64,000 nucleotides of DNA from Pectobacterium aroidearum (GCF_015689195.1 NZ_CP065044.1:1922001-1986000), one strand, 5' to 3'. Counted from the stretch's first letter, positions 46,082 to 55,943 are shown. Made by a program: numbers and translations. The notes: generated by a model not told the origin, from the letters alone.

Positions 46082-46655
46082 TTCACTACAACTGCTGCCA
46101 CCGCCTCTGGCTGCCGATGCCCGCTTTCGCTCGCTGGCGGAGCTGGCCGACCGCTTCGATGACATCGATCTGAATACCTTACTGGTTTATCTGATCGATA
46201 TTGCAGACAGCAGCGCGTTGCCCTGGCTGGCAGAACAGTTCTCGTTGTTTGGTGACGGTTGGGAGCTGGCGGAATCGGATGATTCCAAACGTGCGCTGAT
46301 CAAAGCCGCTATCGATCTGCATCGCAGCAAAGGGACGCCCTGGAGCATTAAAGAGATCATCCGCCGCTTTGGCTTCGGTGACAGCACGCTGATCGAGAAC
46401 ATTGGCCGCCTGAGTTATGACGGTGAAACCACCTACAACAACCTGTATGTGCACGGCGACAAAGCGGCCTGGGCGGTTTATCGCGTGCTGCTAAAACAAC
46501 CGATTACCAACGATCAGGCCAGAATGTTGCGCAATGCCATTGGGATGTTTGCCCCGGCACGGTGTCACCTGGCCAGCATCGAATATTGGGAAGTGCCTAT
46601 CCGCTACAACCGGACGGCAATATACGACAGTAACTACAATCATGGGAGCGCTTGA
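46074..46655 (+). CDS. Baseplate protein gpI
   Basis: 193 residues from ATG 46074. LLPPPLAADARFRSLAELAD is the N-terminus typical of gpI; IDLHRSKGTPWSIKEIIRRF is the conserved centre. It anchors the tail fibre to the wedge. An earlier start at 46014 overlaps gpJ more and is not used. Confidence 0.92.
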   Translation: MADSLQLLPPPLAADARFRSLAELADRFDDIDLNTLLVYLIDIADSSALPWLAEQFSLFGDGWELAESDDSKRALIKAAIDLHRSKGTPWSIKEIIRRFGFGDSTLIENIGRLSYDGETTYNNLYVHGDKAAWAVYRVLLKQPITNDQARMLRNAIGMFAPARCHLASIEYWEVPIRYNRTAIYDSNYNHGSA

Positions 46656-46657
46656 AC

Positions 46658-48670
46658 ATGGCGAATTTGTCAGAGAACCCGCAATGGGTTGACGGCATTT
46701 ACCAAATCGAAACGTCAGATCCGGTCGTAGGTGGACCGGATGGCGTTTCAAACCGACAGGCTAAAGAATTGGCCAGTCGTACCAGCTATTTGAAAAAAGA
46801 GCAGGAAAAAACGGGCAGCGATTTGGCGACGCACGCCGCTGCCGCCGATCCGCATACGCAATACGCGCCGAAGGCGAATCCAACCTTCACCGGCACGCCG
46901 AAAGCGCCAACGCCAGCAATGGATAGTAATAGCCAGCAGATTGCGACGACGGCGTTTGTACGCTCGGTTAGTGCGACGAAACTGGCGAAAGATCAAAACG
47001 GGGCAGATATTCCTGATCGAGAGCTGTTCAACCGCAATCTCGGTTCATCGCGTGCATACAGTTCTTCGATCCCAATTGGAGGAAGCGATGGTTTATGGAC
47101 AACCGCTGAGTTCATTGGCTGGTTAGAAAGCCAAGGGGCTTTTGTTCATGCTTATTGGGTTTGTCGTGGTTCGTGGTCATACGCTCACAATAAAATCATC
47201 TCTGACACTGAGTGTGGCCAGATACCACTGGCTGGTTCTGTTGTTGAGGTCATGGGGCAAAACGATGCCACGACAATCAGGATAACAACGCCTTCAACAA
47301 CGCCAAGTGGGCTTAGTGATTCAGCTAATGCACAATTTACTTATGTCTATAACGGTGGTGATTATTCTCCAGGTTGGCGACGTGATTACAATACGAAGAA
47401 TAAACCGACTGCGGCTGATGTTGGCGCGTTACCAGTGAATGCTGTTGCCCAGGCGGCCGCAAAGCTGGCTACTCCGCGCGCCATCAACGGTGTGCCGTTT
47501 GATGGTACGGCCAATATTGCACTGACTCCCGCAAATATTGGCGCATTGCCAGCGTCAGGAACGGCGGTGTCTGCTGCAAAATTAGCCGTCGCGAGAAAGA
47601 TTGCTGGTGTGGCATTTGACGGCACGGCAGATATAAATATTAATTCTCAAGGTATTTTCTCGGCATCGTTATCTATCGGCAATGCTGTTGACTTGAACGC
47701 TTATACCACGCCGGGACTATATCATCAGGCTGCAAATGTTCAGGCAGCATCGGGCAAAAATTACCCAGAGGCGCAGGCAGGTTCGCTTGAAGTTCTGAAA
47801 CATGCTGGCATTACTCAAGTTTACCGTATTTACAACAACTCCCGCTGTTACAAACGAACCCAGTATTCGGGAGTGTGGTCTGCATGGGTGCTGGATTACG
47901 ATACTGAAAATAAGCCTACTGCAGCAGATATTGGTGCTATGGCAAAAACAGATGCTGATAATAATTATGTGCGACAGGGCTCATCCGGTGTTGTTTATAA
48001 GAATGATGATCTTGCATGGAATAGCCCTACTGGTGCGTATTTAAAAGATAACGGTACACATTCATCCCTAATTTGGCATATGGGATTAAATACCGGTTCG
48101 GCATCAGCAGCTCAGTTTTATTTTGACTTTGCTAATGGCGGAATAAAATATCGAAGCTCGCGTGATAATAGTGGTTTTGAAAAACCGTGGGCACGTATTT
48201 ATAGCGATCAAGATAAACCTACTGCTGCTGAAATTGGGGCATTACCAGTTGCAGGAACTGCGGTGTCGGCCACTAAATTGGCCACACCTCGGAAAATTAA
48301 CGGTGTAAATTTTGATGGCTCGGCTGATATAACGTTAACTCCCGCAAATCTCGGTTTTAAAGAAATCACTGAAACGGGATCGGGAGCAGGATATTACTGG
48401 CGAAAATATGCGGATGCGGCGATAGAGCTTTTTGCCAGCGAAGAAGTTGTAATGGGTTCGAATAAAAATGTTGTATTTCCCATTAAGATCAATGAGGTGA
48501 TTTTTATCACTGGAAGCGATATCGGGGGATATAATGCTGGAAATGCGTATACGCTACGAATTTCTAATGTAACAAACGCCGGATTTTTGGTTTCATGGGA
48601 TAGATTTAATGAGAATGGTATTTGGAACAAGAAAACACTTTACTACCATATAATCGCTAAATCTGCATAA
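46658..48670 (+). CDS. Tail fibre protein (P2 gpH-like), receptor-binding
   Basis: 670 residues from ATG 46658 (GGGAGCG upstream). The N-terminal baseplate-binding part has VDGIYQIETSDPVVGGPDGV and DPHTQYAPKANPTFTG. The shaft contains three similar modules with KPTAAD/EIGALP followed by LATPRxINGVPFDGTANI-type repeats (about 246-320, 420-440 and 525-570). The last ~100 residues, from TPANLGFKEI onward, form the likely receptor-binding tip and are AT-richer. No chaperone gene follows: the IS element and remnants stand where one is expected. Confidence 0.9.
   Translation: MANLSENPQWVDGIYQIETSDPVVGGPDGVSNRQAKELASRTSYLKKEQEKTGSDLATHAAAADPHTQYAPKANPTFTGTPKAPTPAMDSNSQQIATTAFVRSVSATKLAKDQNGADIPDRELFNRNLGSSRAYSSSIPIGGSDGLWTTAEFIGWLESQGAFVHAYWVCRGSWSYAHNKIISDTECGQIPLAGSVVEVMGQNDATTIRITTPSTTPSGLSDSANAQFTYVYNGGDYSPGWRRDYNTKNKPTAADVGALPVNAVAQAAAKLATPRAINGVPFDGTANIALTPANIGALPASGTAVSAAKLAVARKIAGVAFDGTADININSQGIFSASLSIGNAVDLNAYTTPGLYHQAANVQAASGKNYPEAQAGSLEVLKHAGITQVYRIYNNSRCYKRTQYSGVWSAWVLDYDTENKPTAADIGAMAKTDADNNYVRQGSSGVVYKNDDLAWNSPTGAYLKDNGTHSSLIWHMGLNTGSASAAQFYFDFANGGIKYRSSRDNSGFEKPWARIYSDQDKPTAAEIGALPVAGTAVSATKLATPRKINGVNFDGSADITLTPANLGFKEITETGSGAGYYWRKYADAAIELFASEEVVMGSNKNVVFPIKINEVIFITGSDIGGYNAGNAYTLRISNVTNAGFLVSWDRFNENGIWNKKTLYYHIIAKSA
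48339..48364 (+). other. Candidate relic of an inversion crossover site in the fibre gene
   Basis: A 26-bp window with the central TC and right half GGTTTTAAAGAA resembles the right half of the Gin/Cin-type site (about 9 of 12 positions). The left half matches only about 6 of 12. It encodes the junction TPANLGFKEI before the variable tip. Weak and asymmetric, so only a candidate. Confidence 0.3.
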
Positions 48671-48673
48671 ATT

Positions 48674-48695
48674 GTGGCCCTATTGGGCCACTTTT
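48674..48695 (+). terminator. Terminator after the tail fibre gene
   Basis: GTGGCCC (48674-48680), loop TATT, GGGCCAC (48685-48691), TTTTC. It comes 3 bp after the stop. Confidence 0.85.
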
Positions 48696-48818
48696 CATTG
48701 TCAGCCTTAAACCACCTCCTCGGGAGGTGGTGATTGTACTTGTGAGGCTATAGCCTGAAGGAAGCCCATGCCAGAAAATTCCAGCTTACTCACCACAAGT
48801 AAGAAGGAAATCACTGAT

Positions 48819-49256
48819 ATGAGCAGTTATAGAAGTTCAGCACATGTGTTTTGGCGTTGCAAATACCACTTGGTTTGGACCCCAAAATATCGCTACAAGA
48901 TTTTAATGGGCATAGTAGGGAAAGAGCTTTACCGTTCGATTTACATACTTTGCAATATGAAAGATTGCGAGATATTGGAACTAAATGTTCAACCAGACCA
49001 TGTTCATCTTGTAGTGATGGTTCTACCGAAACTCTCAATTTCAACGCTAATGGGCGTCCTGAAAGGGCGCACGGCTATTCGTCTGTACAATAAATTCCCG
49101 CATATAAGAAAGAAAATGTGGGGTAATCACTTTTGGGCTAGAGGATACTTTGCGGACACGGCGGGAGTGCACGAAGAAATTATCAGACGTTACGTGAGGC
49201 ATCAGGATAAGAAAGACCAAGAGTACGAACAGCAAATGGAGTTATTGCAGGATTAA
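48819..49256 (+). CDS. tnpA: IS200-type Y1 transposase TnpA
   Basis: 145 residues from ATG 48819 (AAGAAGGAAA upstream). The HUH metal-binding motif is DHVHLVV (His61, His63); the likely catalytic tyrosine is Tyr125 in RRYVRHQ. FWRCKYHLVWTPKYRYK is the common N-terminus. The frame is intact, so the element may still be active. A longer start at 48768 is less likely. Confidence 0.93.
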   Translation: MSSYRSSAHVFWRCKYHLVWTPKYRYKILMGIVGKELYRSIYILCNMKDCEILELNVQPDHVHLVVMVLPKLSISTLMGVLKGRTAIRLYNKFPHIRKKMWGNHFWARGYFADTAGVHEEIIRRYVRHQDKKDQEYEQQMELLQD

Positions 49257-49267
49257 AACGGACAAGA

Positions 49268-49282
49268 CCCCCTTCTAGGGGG
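49268..49282 (+). terminator. Hairpin after the transposase gene
   Basis: CCCCC (49268-49272), loop TTCTA, GGGGG (49278-49282), shortly after the tnpA stop. Confidence 0.5.
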
Positions 49283-49345
49283 CCCCACTTAAAGCCACCT
49301 CTTCAAGAGGTGGATTTTTACATTAAATATAAGGTTCTATGGTTT

Positions 49346-49531
49346 CTATTTGATATCGTAAACAATAATAGTTGCCATATCAGTACGCAACATGGCAGTG
49401 CTAATGGACGTCGGTTGATTATCTGCATCTATGGTGACCGAATCTAGTGAGTCATCAAAATCATAATGAGATGAATATGACGAGGAAACTATAGGTGCAT
49501 TTTTTACTGAAACAGGTTTATTAAGCGTTAT
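49346..49531 (-). pseudogene. C-terminal remnant of a second tail fibre, reversed
   Basis: An open frame on the minus strand ending at TAG 49348-49346. It reads ITLNKPVSVKNAPIVSSSYS and ends RTDMATIIVYDIK, about 60 residues. It has no start codon in a reasonable context. Its upstream side meets the invertase remnant at about 49531. Composition (Ser, Thr, Asp, Asn, low Lys) and an AT bias like the tip of the forward fibre suggest an alternative fibre end. Opposite orientation next to an invertase is the layout of a fibre-switching cassette. Confidence 0.6.
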
Positions 49532-49753
49532 ATCGTCGAGCGCACGCGGGCTGGCCTTGATGCTGCTCGGTTGCAGGGGCGCATTGGTGGTCGAAAGCGA
49601 CTGATGACGCCAGATGTGTTTTGTCGTGCTAAAGCGATGTTGGCGACAGGGGCGACCCGCCTTCAGGTGGCGAATATCGTCGGTGTATCAGAGAAAACCA
49701 TCTATAAATACTTTCCCGCCCGGAGTCAGGGCGACGTTCCTGCTGCTGGCTAA
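49532..49753 (+). pseudogene. Truncated Gin/Hin-type DNA invertase, C-terminal part only
   Basis: An open frame to TAA 49753 region reads IVERTRAGLDAARLQGRIGG then a DNA-binding helix-turn-helix (LQVANIVGVSEKTIYKYFPA). This is the E-helix and C-terminal domain of serine invertases of the Gin/Hin/Pin group. The N-terminal catalytic domain with the active serine is missing. The stop is within the window and no start codon precedes it sensibly, so the gene is dead. Confidence 0.85.
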
Positions 49754-49862
49754 AACGCGGCGTGATAGTAATTTCCTTTGCGCCAGAATCACCAGAATCT
49801 CGCTAAACATGTTATTTTCATTGATAAGTTCTTTACTGTGTCGCCGCAAATGAGAGGCCAGC

Positions 49863-50831
49863 ATGGATTACACCAAAATTATCAAAGAAGTGGGGCGCGG
49901 GAAAAATCATGCGCGTGATGTCGATCAGGCCACGGCTTATGAATTGTATAGCGCGATGCTGCGTGGCGACGTGCCAGATCTGGAACTCGGTGGGCTGTTG
50001 ATTGCGTTTCGCATCAAAGGCGAATCCGAAGCCGAAATGCTGGGTTTTTATCAGGCGATGGACGAGTATGTGTTGCGCCTGAATCCGCCAGCGGGATTCC
50101 CTATGCCCATCGTGCTTCCTAGCTATAACGGCGCGCGGAAACAGGCGAATCTGACGCCGCTGTTGGCGCTGCTGCTGGCAAAGTTGGGTTTTCCTGTCGT
50201 GGTTCACGGCGTCAGCGACGACCCAACCCGTGTCACCAGCGCGGAGATTTTGCGTAATCTCGGCGTGACGATTGCAGAGAATGCCGAGCAGGCTCAGCGC
50301 GAGCTTGATAACGGTAGCCCGGTATTTATCCCCGTCTCGACACTGTGTCCTGCCATCGATCGCCAGTTACAGCTGCGTTGGCGTATGGGCGTGCGTAACA
50401 GCAGCCACACGCTGGCCAAGGTCGCGACGCCGTTTGGTGAAAGCGACGCGCTGCGTGTCGCCAGCGTTTCCCACCCTGAATACGTTTCCCGCGTGGGGAC
50501 GTTTTTTCACGATATCAATGGACGTGCGCTTCTGATGCACGGCACGGAAGGGGAGGTTTATGCTAACCCGCAGCGCTGCCCAGAGATTCATTTTATTCAT
50601 CAGCAAAACACTAAAGTGCTGCAACTGCGGCAGGATATCAGCGTCGCACCCGATGCGTTGCCTATTGCGAAGGATGCTGCCACCACTGCGCGTTGGACGG
50701 TACAATGCCTGACAGGCGAAATTGCTATCCCGCAGGCGATTCGCCTGCAACTGGCGTGTTGTCTGGTTGCTGCCGGCGAAGCGGCGACAATGGAACAGGC
50801 TGTCGCTACGATTAAGAAACGCCTTGGCTGA
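49863..50831 (+). CDS. ybiB: YbiB, nucleic-acid-binding anthranilate phosphoribosyltransferase homologue (TrpD2 family)
   Basis: 322 residues; E. coli YbiB has 320. It shares the TrpD fold but lacks the trp pathway function. YTKIIKEVGRGKNHARDVDQ and LELGGLLIAFRIKGESEAEM form the helical domain; VVHGVSDDPTRVTSAEIL and MGVRNSSHTLAKVATPF follow. In E. coli it lies directly after dinG and binds nucleic acid nonspecifically. Here it is separated from dinG by the prt and tailocin block. Confidence 0.92.
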   Translation: MDYTKIIKEVGRGKNHARDVDQATAYELYSAMLRGDVPDLELGGLLIAFRIKGESEAEMLGFYQAMDEYVLRLNPPAGFPMPIVLPSYNGARKQANLTPLLALLLAKLGFPVVVHGVSDDPTRVTSAEILRNLGVTIAENAEQAQRELDNGSPVFIPVSTLCPAIDRQLQLRWRMGVRNSSHTLAKVATPFGESDALRVASVSHPEYVSRVGTFFHDINGRALLMHGTEGEVYANPQRCPEIHFIHQQNTKVLQLRQDISVAPDALPIAKDAATTARWTVQCLTGEIAIPQAIRLQLACCLVAAGEAATMEQAVATIKKRLG

Positions 50832-50917
50832 TCGACCTGTCGGAGCGGGTTCGGACGCGGTTTATCGCGCCACTTCATACAGCCAGGCGGCTGTCATTGG
50901 AAGAGAGAAGGAATACT

Positions 50918-52780
50918 ATGCAACAGGTAGCGGACTATTTTAACGCCTTGAATCGCGACTATCTTGCGGTTCATCAGGCGAAAGAAGAACTGTTTTGGCA
51001 ACTGTATATGGGAACTGGCGACGATGAGGTGTCCGAGCGTTTCTCTGCCGCAGAAAGTGCGTATAAACGCTTTATTTCACAGCCGCGGCGTTTGGCTGAG
51101 CTAAGAACCCAGCTTGCAACACTGGAAAGCAGCCCACGTGATGAACAACAGCAGGCGCTGTTACACGGCTTGCAAGGCTGGTATCGGTTTTTCGACTGCA
51201 ATGTGATTGAAGATCCACAGGCTCAGGCGCTGATGGATGAAATTATTGCTGCTGAAAGTGCGCTATACGCCAAGCGTAAATCCTACGAAATGACGCATCT
51301 GGATGCTAAGGGTGAGCGTGTTTCTGCCTCGCTCGGAGAGCTGCTGACCAATCAGACGACTAATGATACTGAGGCCTATCGTCAGAGTTCTCAGCAGGCG
51401 CTGCGCGATCTGGAGCAGTGGCTGTTGCAGAACGGTTTCCCCGAACTGATTTCACTGCGTAACCGCTTTGCCCGTCAGATGGGTTACCGGAATTATTTTG
51501 ACTATAAGGTCAATAAAACGGAGCGGATGACGCCGGAGCAGCTTTTTGCCATTCTCGATCCTTTTGAAGAGCAGACCCGTGAAGCGAATGCCCGCAGCCT
51601 GAAAAATCTGGCGAACGAAAAGGGCGAAGATGCGCTGCAGCCGTGGAATATTCGCTATGCCAGCGCGGGCGATGTGACGCGTCAGCTCGATCCTTATTTC
51701 CCTTTCTCGGCGTCGCTGGAGCGTTGGATCAACAGCTTTAAGCGATTGCGCATTGGGTTTAACGGTGCAGAAATGCAGCTCGATTTGCTGGTACGCAAAG
51801 GTAAATACGAGAACGGTTTTATGCACGGCCCGGTGCCGCCGTTTGTGCAGGAAGGAAAATGGGTTCCGGCGCGGATTAATTTCACCAGCCTGGCAAAGCC
51901 GGATCAAATTGGTAGCGGTGCCAGCGGCATTAATACGCTGTTCCATGAAGGTGGACATGCTGCGCACTTTGCCAATATTAAGCAGAATGCACCCTGTTTC
52001 TCGCAGGAGTTTCCGCCAACGTCGATGGCCTATGCCGAAACGCAGTCCATGTTCTGTGACAGCCTGTTGGGGGATGCTGACTGGTTAAAACGTTATGCAA
52101 AGAATACGCAGGGAGAAACGATTCCTGACGAATTAATCCGTGCAGACATCAGCACGCAGCAGCCAATGCGCGCTTTCAACGAGCGACACATTCTGCTGGT
52201 GCCGTATTTTGAATGGCAGCTTTATTCGTGGGACGATGAAGCACGTACGCCGGAAGCGATGACCAAACTGGCGCGCGACACCGAACAGCGAATTTTGGGC
52301 ATTAGCGGTAGCCCGCGCCCGACACTGGCGATTCCCCATCTACTGTCTATGGAATCAGCGTGCTCTTATCAGGGCTATCTGCTGGCGCTGATGGCGGTAG
52401 AGCAGACGCGGAGCTATTTCCTGCAACGCGATGGCTATCTGACGGATAACCCGGCTATCGGCCCCGATTTAGCGCAGCACTATTGGTTGCCGGGGAATAG
52501 CGTGAGTCATGACGATACGTTGCGTAGCCTGACCGGTGAGGGTTTCAATCCCGCTTATCTGGCGCAGGCCTGCAATCTGACGGTCGATGAAGCCTGGCAA
52601 CAGGCGCAGGGCACGATGGCACAGGCTGCTGCGCGTCCTCAGCCTGCTGCGGATTTCGATTTGTCAGCCCACATTCGCGTGGTCGATGGTAGCCGCGTGC
52701 TGGCGGATAATGCGCAGGGTGATGAGAAGATGTGTCAGGATTTTGCGGCGTTTATTGAACGGGAATACCCACGTTCGTAG
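50918..52780 (+). CDS. M3-family oligoendopeptidase (zinc)
   Basis: 620 residues from ATG 50918 (GAAGGAAT upstream). The zinc motif is FHEGGHAAHF, with the family partner glutamate in AYAETQSMFCDSL. The N-terminal helical part is characteristic of M3 (PepF/thimet-like) peptidases, cytoplasmic enzymes that degrade oligopeptides within a closed cavity. It follows ybiB by 87 bp and may be cotranscribed. It converges on glnQ across a bidirectional terminator. Confidence 0.92.
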   Translation: MQQVADYFNALNRDYLAVHQAKEELFWQLYMGTGDDEVSERFSAAESAYKRFISQPRRLAELRTQLATLESSPRDEQQQALLHGLQGWYRFFDCNVIEDPQAQALMDEIIAAESALYAKRKSYEMTHLDAKGERVSASLGELLTNQTTNDTEAYRQSSQQALRDLEQWLLQNGFPELISLRNRFARQMGYRNYFDYKVNKTERMTPEQLFAILDPFEEQTREANARSLKNLANEKGEDALQPWNIRYASAGDVTRQLDPYFPFSASLERWINSFKRLRIGFNGAEMQLDLLVRKGKYENGFMHGPVPPFVQEGKWVPARINFTSLAKPDQIGSGASGINTLFHEGGHAAHFANIKQNAPCFSQEFPPTSMAYAETQSMFCDSLLGDADWLKRYAKNTQGETIPDELIRADISTQQPMRAFNERHILLVPYFEWQLYSWDDEARTPEAMTKLARDTEQRILGISGSPRPTLAIPHLLSMESACSYQGYLLALMAVEQTRSYFLQRDGYLTDNPAIGPDLAQHYWLPGNSVSHDDTLRSLTGEGFNPAYLAQACNLTVDEAWQQAQGTMAQAAARPQPAADFDLSAHIRVVDGSRVLADNAQGDEKMCQDFAAFIEREYPRS

Positions 52781-52810
52781 GCATAACATTCGCTAATATC
52801 GAAAAAGAGA

Positions 52811-52832
52811 AAGGGGGGCGAAAGCCCCCCTT
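52811..52832. terminator. Terminator between the M3 peptidase and glnQ
   Basis: AAGGGGGGC (52811-52819), loop GAAA, GCCCCCCTT (52824-52832): perfect 9-bp stem with a GNRA loop. On the minus strand it runs into TTTCTCTTTTTC, so it chiefly terminates glnHPQ. Confidence 0.88.
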
Positions 52833-52837
52833 GTTGA

Positions 52838-53556
<719 letters not shown>

Positions 53557-53560
<4 letters not shown>

Positions 53561-54216
53561 ATAATCTTAAGTCTTCTTTCCAGACGACGCAGAATAAAGC
53601 TGAGGATCAGCGTGATGCACAGGTAAATAATGGCAACCGCAGTCCAGATTTCCAGCGCACGGAAGTTGCCCGCGATGATTTCCTGTCCTGAACGAGTCAG
53701 TTCAGCGACGCCGATAACAATAAACAGTGACGTATCTTTGATGCTGATAATCCACTGGTTACCCAGCGGCGGTAGCATGCGGCGCAGGGCAAGCGGGGCA
53801 ATAACATGGCGTAGCGTCGCGCGGCGAGATAGCCCAAGTGCCAGACCTGCTTCACGGAAGCCATTGTGAATTGACAGTACTGAACCGCGAGTAATTTCCG
53901 CAATATAAGCACCAGAGTTAATCATGATGGTCACTACAGCAGCGGCAAAAGGGTCAATCCGCACGGACGTGAAAATCATCGGCAAGGCGAAGTAAATAAA
54001 CATCACCTGCACAACAATCGGGGTACCGCGGATAATTTCAATAAAAACGAGCGAGATGCGGCTGGAGAACCAGCCGCCGTAGGCGCGGGCAAAACCCGCG
54101 ACCACGCCAATCACCAGGCCGCCAAGCAGACCCAGTACAGAAATCAACAACGTCATTTTTGCCCCTTCCATCAGGAGGGGCAGAGAAGGCCAAATGGCAC
54201 TCCAGTCAAACTGCAT
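53557..54216 (-). CDS. glnP: Glutamine ABC transporter permease
   Basis: 219 residues, the E. coli length. It has about five transmembrane helices and the EAA-type loop [20 protein letters not shown]. It forms the homodimeric inner membrane channel of the glutamine importer. The glnH gene ends 26 bp upstream; the glnQ start overlaps its stop. Confidence 0.96.
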
Positions 54217-54242
54217 GGAATATCTCCAGATTAAATCGGCAA

Positions 54243-54992
54243 TTACTTAGGTTCTACGCCAAACCACTTCTTGTAGATCTCAGCATAAGTGCCGTTTTCA
54301 CGCAGTGTTTTCAGGGCGCCATTCACTTTTTCACGCAGTTCGTTGCTGCCTTTCGGGAACGCGATGCCGTATTGCTGGGCTTTAATGGAATCACCTACCG
54401 CTTTAAACTGGCCATTGCCTGCGGTTTTGATGAAGTAGAGAATATTTGGCGTGTCGTGCAGCACGGCGTCAGCACGGTTGGTGCCCAGTTCCATATAGGC
54501 ATTGTCGATGTTCGGGAACTGGCGCAGATCTTTGGTTTTGATATTGGCTTTAGCGTAATCAACAGAACCCGTGCCGCTCTTCACTGCCAGCACTTTACCG
54601 GCTAAATCCTGCTCGCCTTTGATGTCGTTGTTGTCTGCTTTGACCATCACCAGCAGGCCGCTGTTGTAGTAGCCGTCAGAGAAATCGATTGCTTTTTTGC
54701 GCTCTTCAGTAATGGTAATACCTGCCAGCGCCAGATCGATGTTACGTGTTTGCAGTGCAGGAATAATGCCGCCGAAGTCCATTGGCTTCAGGGTGTATTT
54801 CAGGTTGAGCTGTTTAGCGATAGCATCCCAGAGATCGATGTCAAAACCGACGTACTTGTCGCCTTGTTTGAACTCAAAAGGGACGAACGCGGTGTCTGTG
54901 GCGACAATCAGTTCTTTTTCAGCAGCATAGCTAGATACGCTCATCATCAGCGTCAGTGCAGCCAAAGAGGCTTTAAGTAGTGATTTCATCAA
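54243..54992 (-). CDS. glnH: Glutamine-binding periplasmic protein
   Basis: 249 residues. The signal peptide ([19 protein letters not shown], cut after SSYAA or nearby) precedes the mature [40 protein letters not shown] and the [16 protein letters not shown] loop bind the amino acid. It has the highest affinity for glutamine. It is the first gene of glnHPQ. I see no clear sigma-54 promoter or NtrC site upstream. Confidence 0.96.
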   Translation of the reverse strand: MMKSLLKASLAALTLMMSVSSYAAEKELIVATDTAFVPFEFKQGDKYVGFDIDLWDAIAKQLNLKYTLKPMDFGGIIPALQTRNIDLALAGITITEERKKAIDFSDGYYNSGLLVMVKADNNDIKGEQDLAGKVLAVKSGTGSVDYAKANIKTKDLRQFPNIDNAYMELGTNRADAVLHDTPNILYFIKTAGNGQFKAVGDSIKAQQYGIAFPKGSNELREKVNGALKTLRENGTYAEIYKKWFGVEPK

Positions 54993-55388
54993 ATCCTTCC
55001 TATTAGCAGTTGTGGGAGCTTTTTGTTTTACAGGTGTTTAAGCGTGTTGTAAGCATAGTACATCGTGCGAAAGTGAAACCTGAGTCAGTTACCCTGCGTT
55101 GTGCTTAACCTGTTGCTTTTATTTATTGCCCTGCCAGCGGTGAAATTTTCACCTCCGATTCGCTCAGGCAAGGCGCTGCTATGATTAACTGATTTATACG
55201 AGGGAAACAACCGTTGATTAGCGTTATGGCCAATTAATGGAGGCAAAAGCTAATTTTTTGAGCGTATTAACGGATAAAATGCGTGGTTTGTGCGGGTTTT
55301 ACCCGTAAAGAGGGGGCTAGCGGGGGAAAGCGGCAGTAAAAAGGCTGCCTAAGCAGCCTTGAAAGCGTTCTCGGAATGATAATGCCGA
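54993..55388 (-). other. 396-bp gap between dps and glnH
   Basis: No gene seen. It holds the glnH promoter region; on the minus strand TACTATGCT near 55057 is a possible -10. It ends in the dps terminator. An RpoN-type TGGCAC-N5-TTGC was looked for and not found. Confidence 0.4.
55336..55360 (-). terminator. dps terminator
   Basis: Read on the minus strand: AAGGCTGC, loop TTAG, GCAGCCTT, then TTTAC (stem 55341-55348 with 55353-55360). Confidence 0.85.
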
Positions 55389-55892
55389 TTATTCAATATT
55401 TGATTCAATGAACCACAGGAACTGATCCAGATCGCGTGATGCGGCGGTCAGAATGTCTGCAGAGGCCTCATCTTCCGTTTTACCAATTGCCTTACGTACG
55501 TTGTTGGCGACAATCGCATAACGTTCTGCCAGCGCCTTCAGATGATCCTGAACACTATGGATGTTGGTTGGATAGCTTTTCAGCGAGGTTTGTTTACCCA
55601 CAATTTGTACGGTACCCAGTGCGACACCGCCTATCTGCACCACGCGCTCGGCGATGGTGTCCTGATGGTCAATAATCGAGGTGCGGAAGCCATCCAGCAT
55701 TTCGTGAACGGCGATGAAGTTTGCACCGCGCATATTCCAGTGCGCCTGTTTGGTAATCAATGACAGGTCGATGAAATCAACAACCAGTTGGTTTAACAGC
55801 GCGATCGTCGAGGTCTTAACGCTATCATCCAAATCATTGCGAGTGTAAAGCAGTGCGGACGGGGCTGATTTCACGAGTTTGGCGGTAGACAT
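55389..55892 (-). CDS. dps: DNA-protecting, iron-storing protein Dps
   Basis: 167 residues, the E. coli length. The intersubunit ferroxidase centre residues lie in [20 protein letters not shown] (His) and the following [11 protein letters not shown] (Asp, Glu). The Lys-containing N-terminus ([12 protein letters not shown]) binds DNA. The dodecamer oxidises Fe(II) with peroxide and coats DNA in stationary phase. A promoter with an extended -10 resembling the sigma-S type stands upstream. Confidence 0.96.
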   Translation of the reverse strand: MSTAKLVKSAPSALLYTRNDLDDSVKTSTIALLNQLVVDFIDLSLITKQAHWNMRGANFIAVHEMLDGFRTSIIDHQDTIAERVVQIGGVALGTVQIVGKQTSLKSYPTNIHSVQDHLKALAERYAIVANNVRKAIGKTEDEASADILTAASRDLDQFLWFIESNIE

Positions 55893-55943
55893 AATAGTTA
55901 TCCTCTCTTTAATTATTCATAGTCTTACTGTTCAACGTGATTA

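Larger units (their letters stand above)
48697..49321 (+). mobile_element. IS200/IS605-family insertion sequence
   Basis: About 0.6 kb, with exact ends uncertain by a few bases. The left end has a hairpin of ACCACCTCC (48711-48719) and GGAGGTGGT (48723-48731). The right end has CCACCTCTT (49295-49303) and AAGAGGTGG (49305-49313). Subterminal palindromes and absence of terminal inverted repeats are the rule in this family, which transposes as single-stranded DNA. One tnpA gene lies within; no tnpB. It sits immediately downstream of the tail fibre terminator and has probably disrupted the fibre cassette. Confidence 0.85.

Noticed and set aside
33030-48670. Complete prophage
   Set aside because: No integrase, repressor, replication, capsid, portal or terminase genes are present, and no attachment-site repeats were seen at the edges.
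49490-49530. Second crossover site beside the fibre remnant
   Set aside because: GAAACAGGTTT near 49508 looks symmetrical but lacks the AAACC-NN-GGTTT core needed for a Gin/Hin-type site.
54993-55100. Sigma-54/NtrC promoter of glnH
   Set aside because: Expected from E. coli, but no TGGCAC-N5-TTGC arrangement or clear NtrC dyad is visible on the minus strand.
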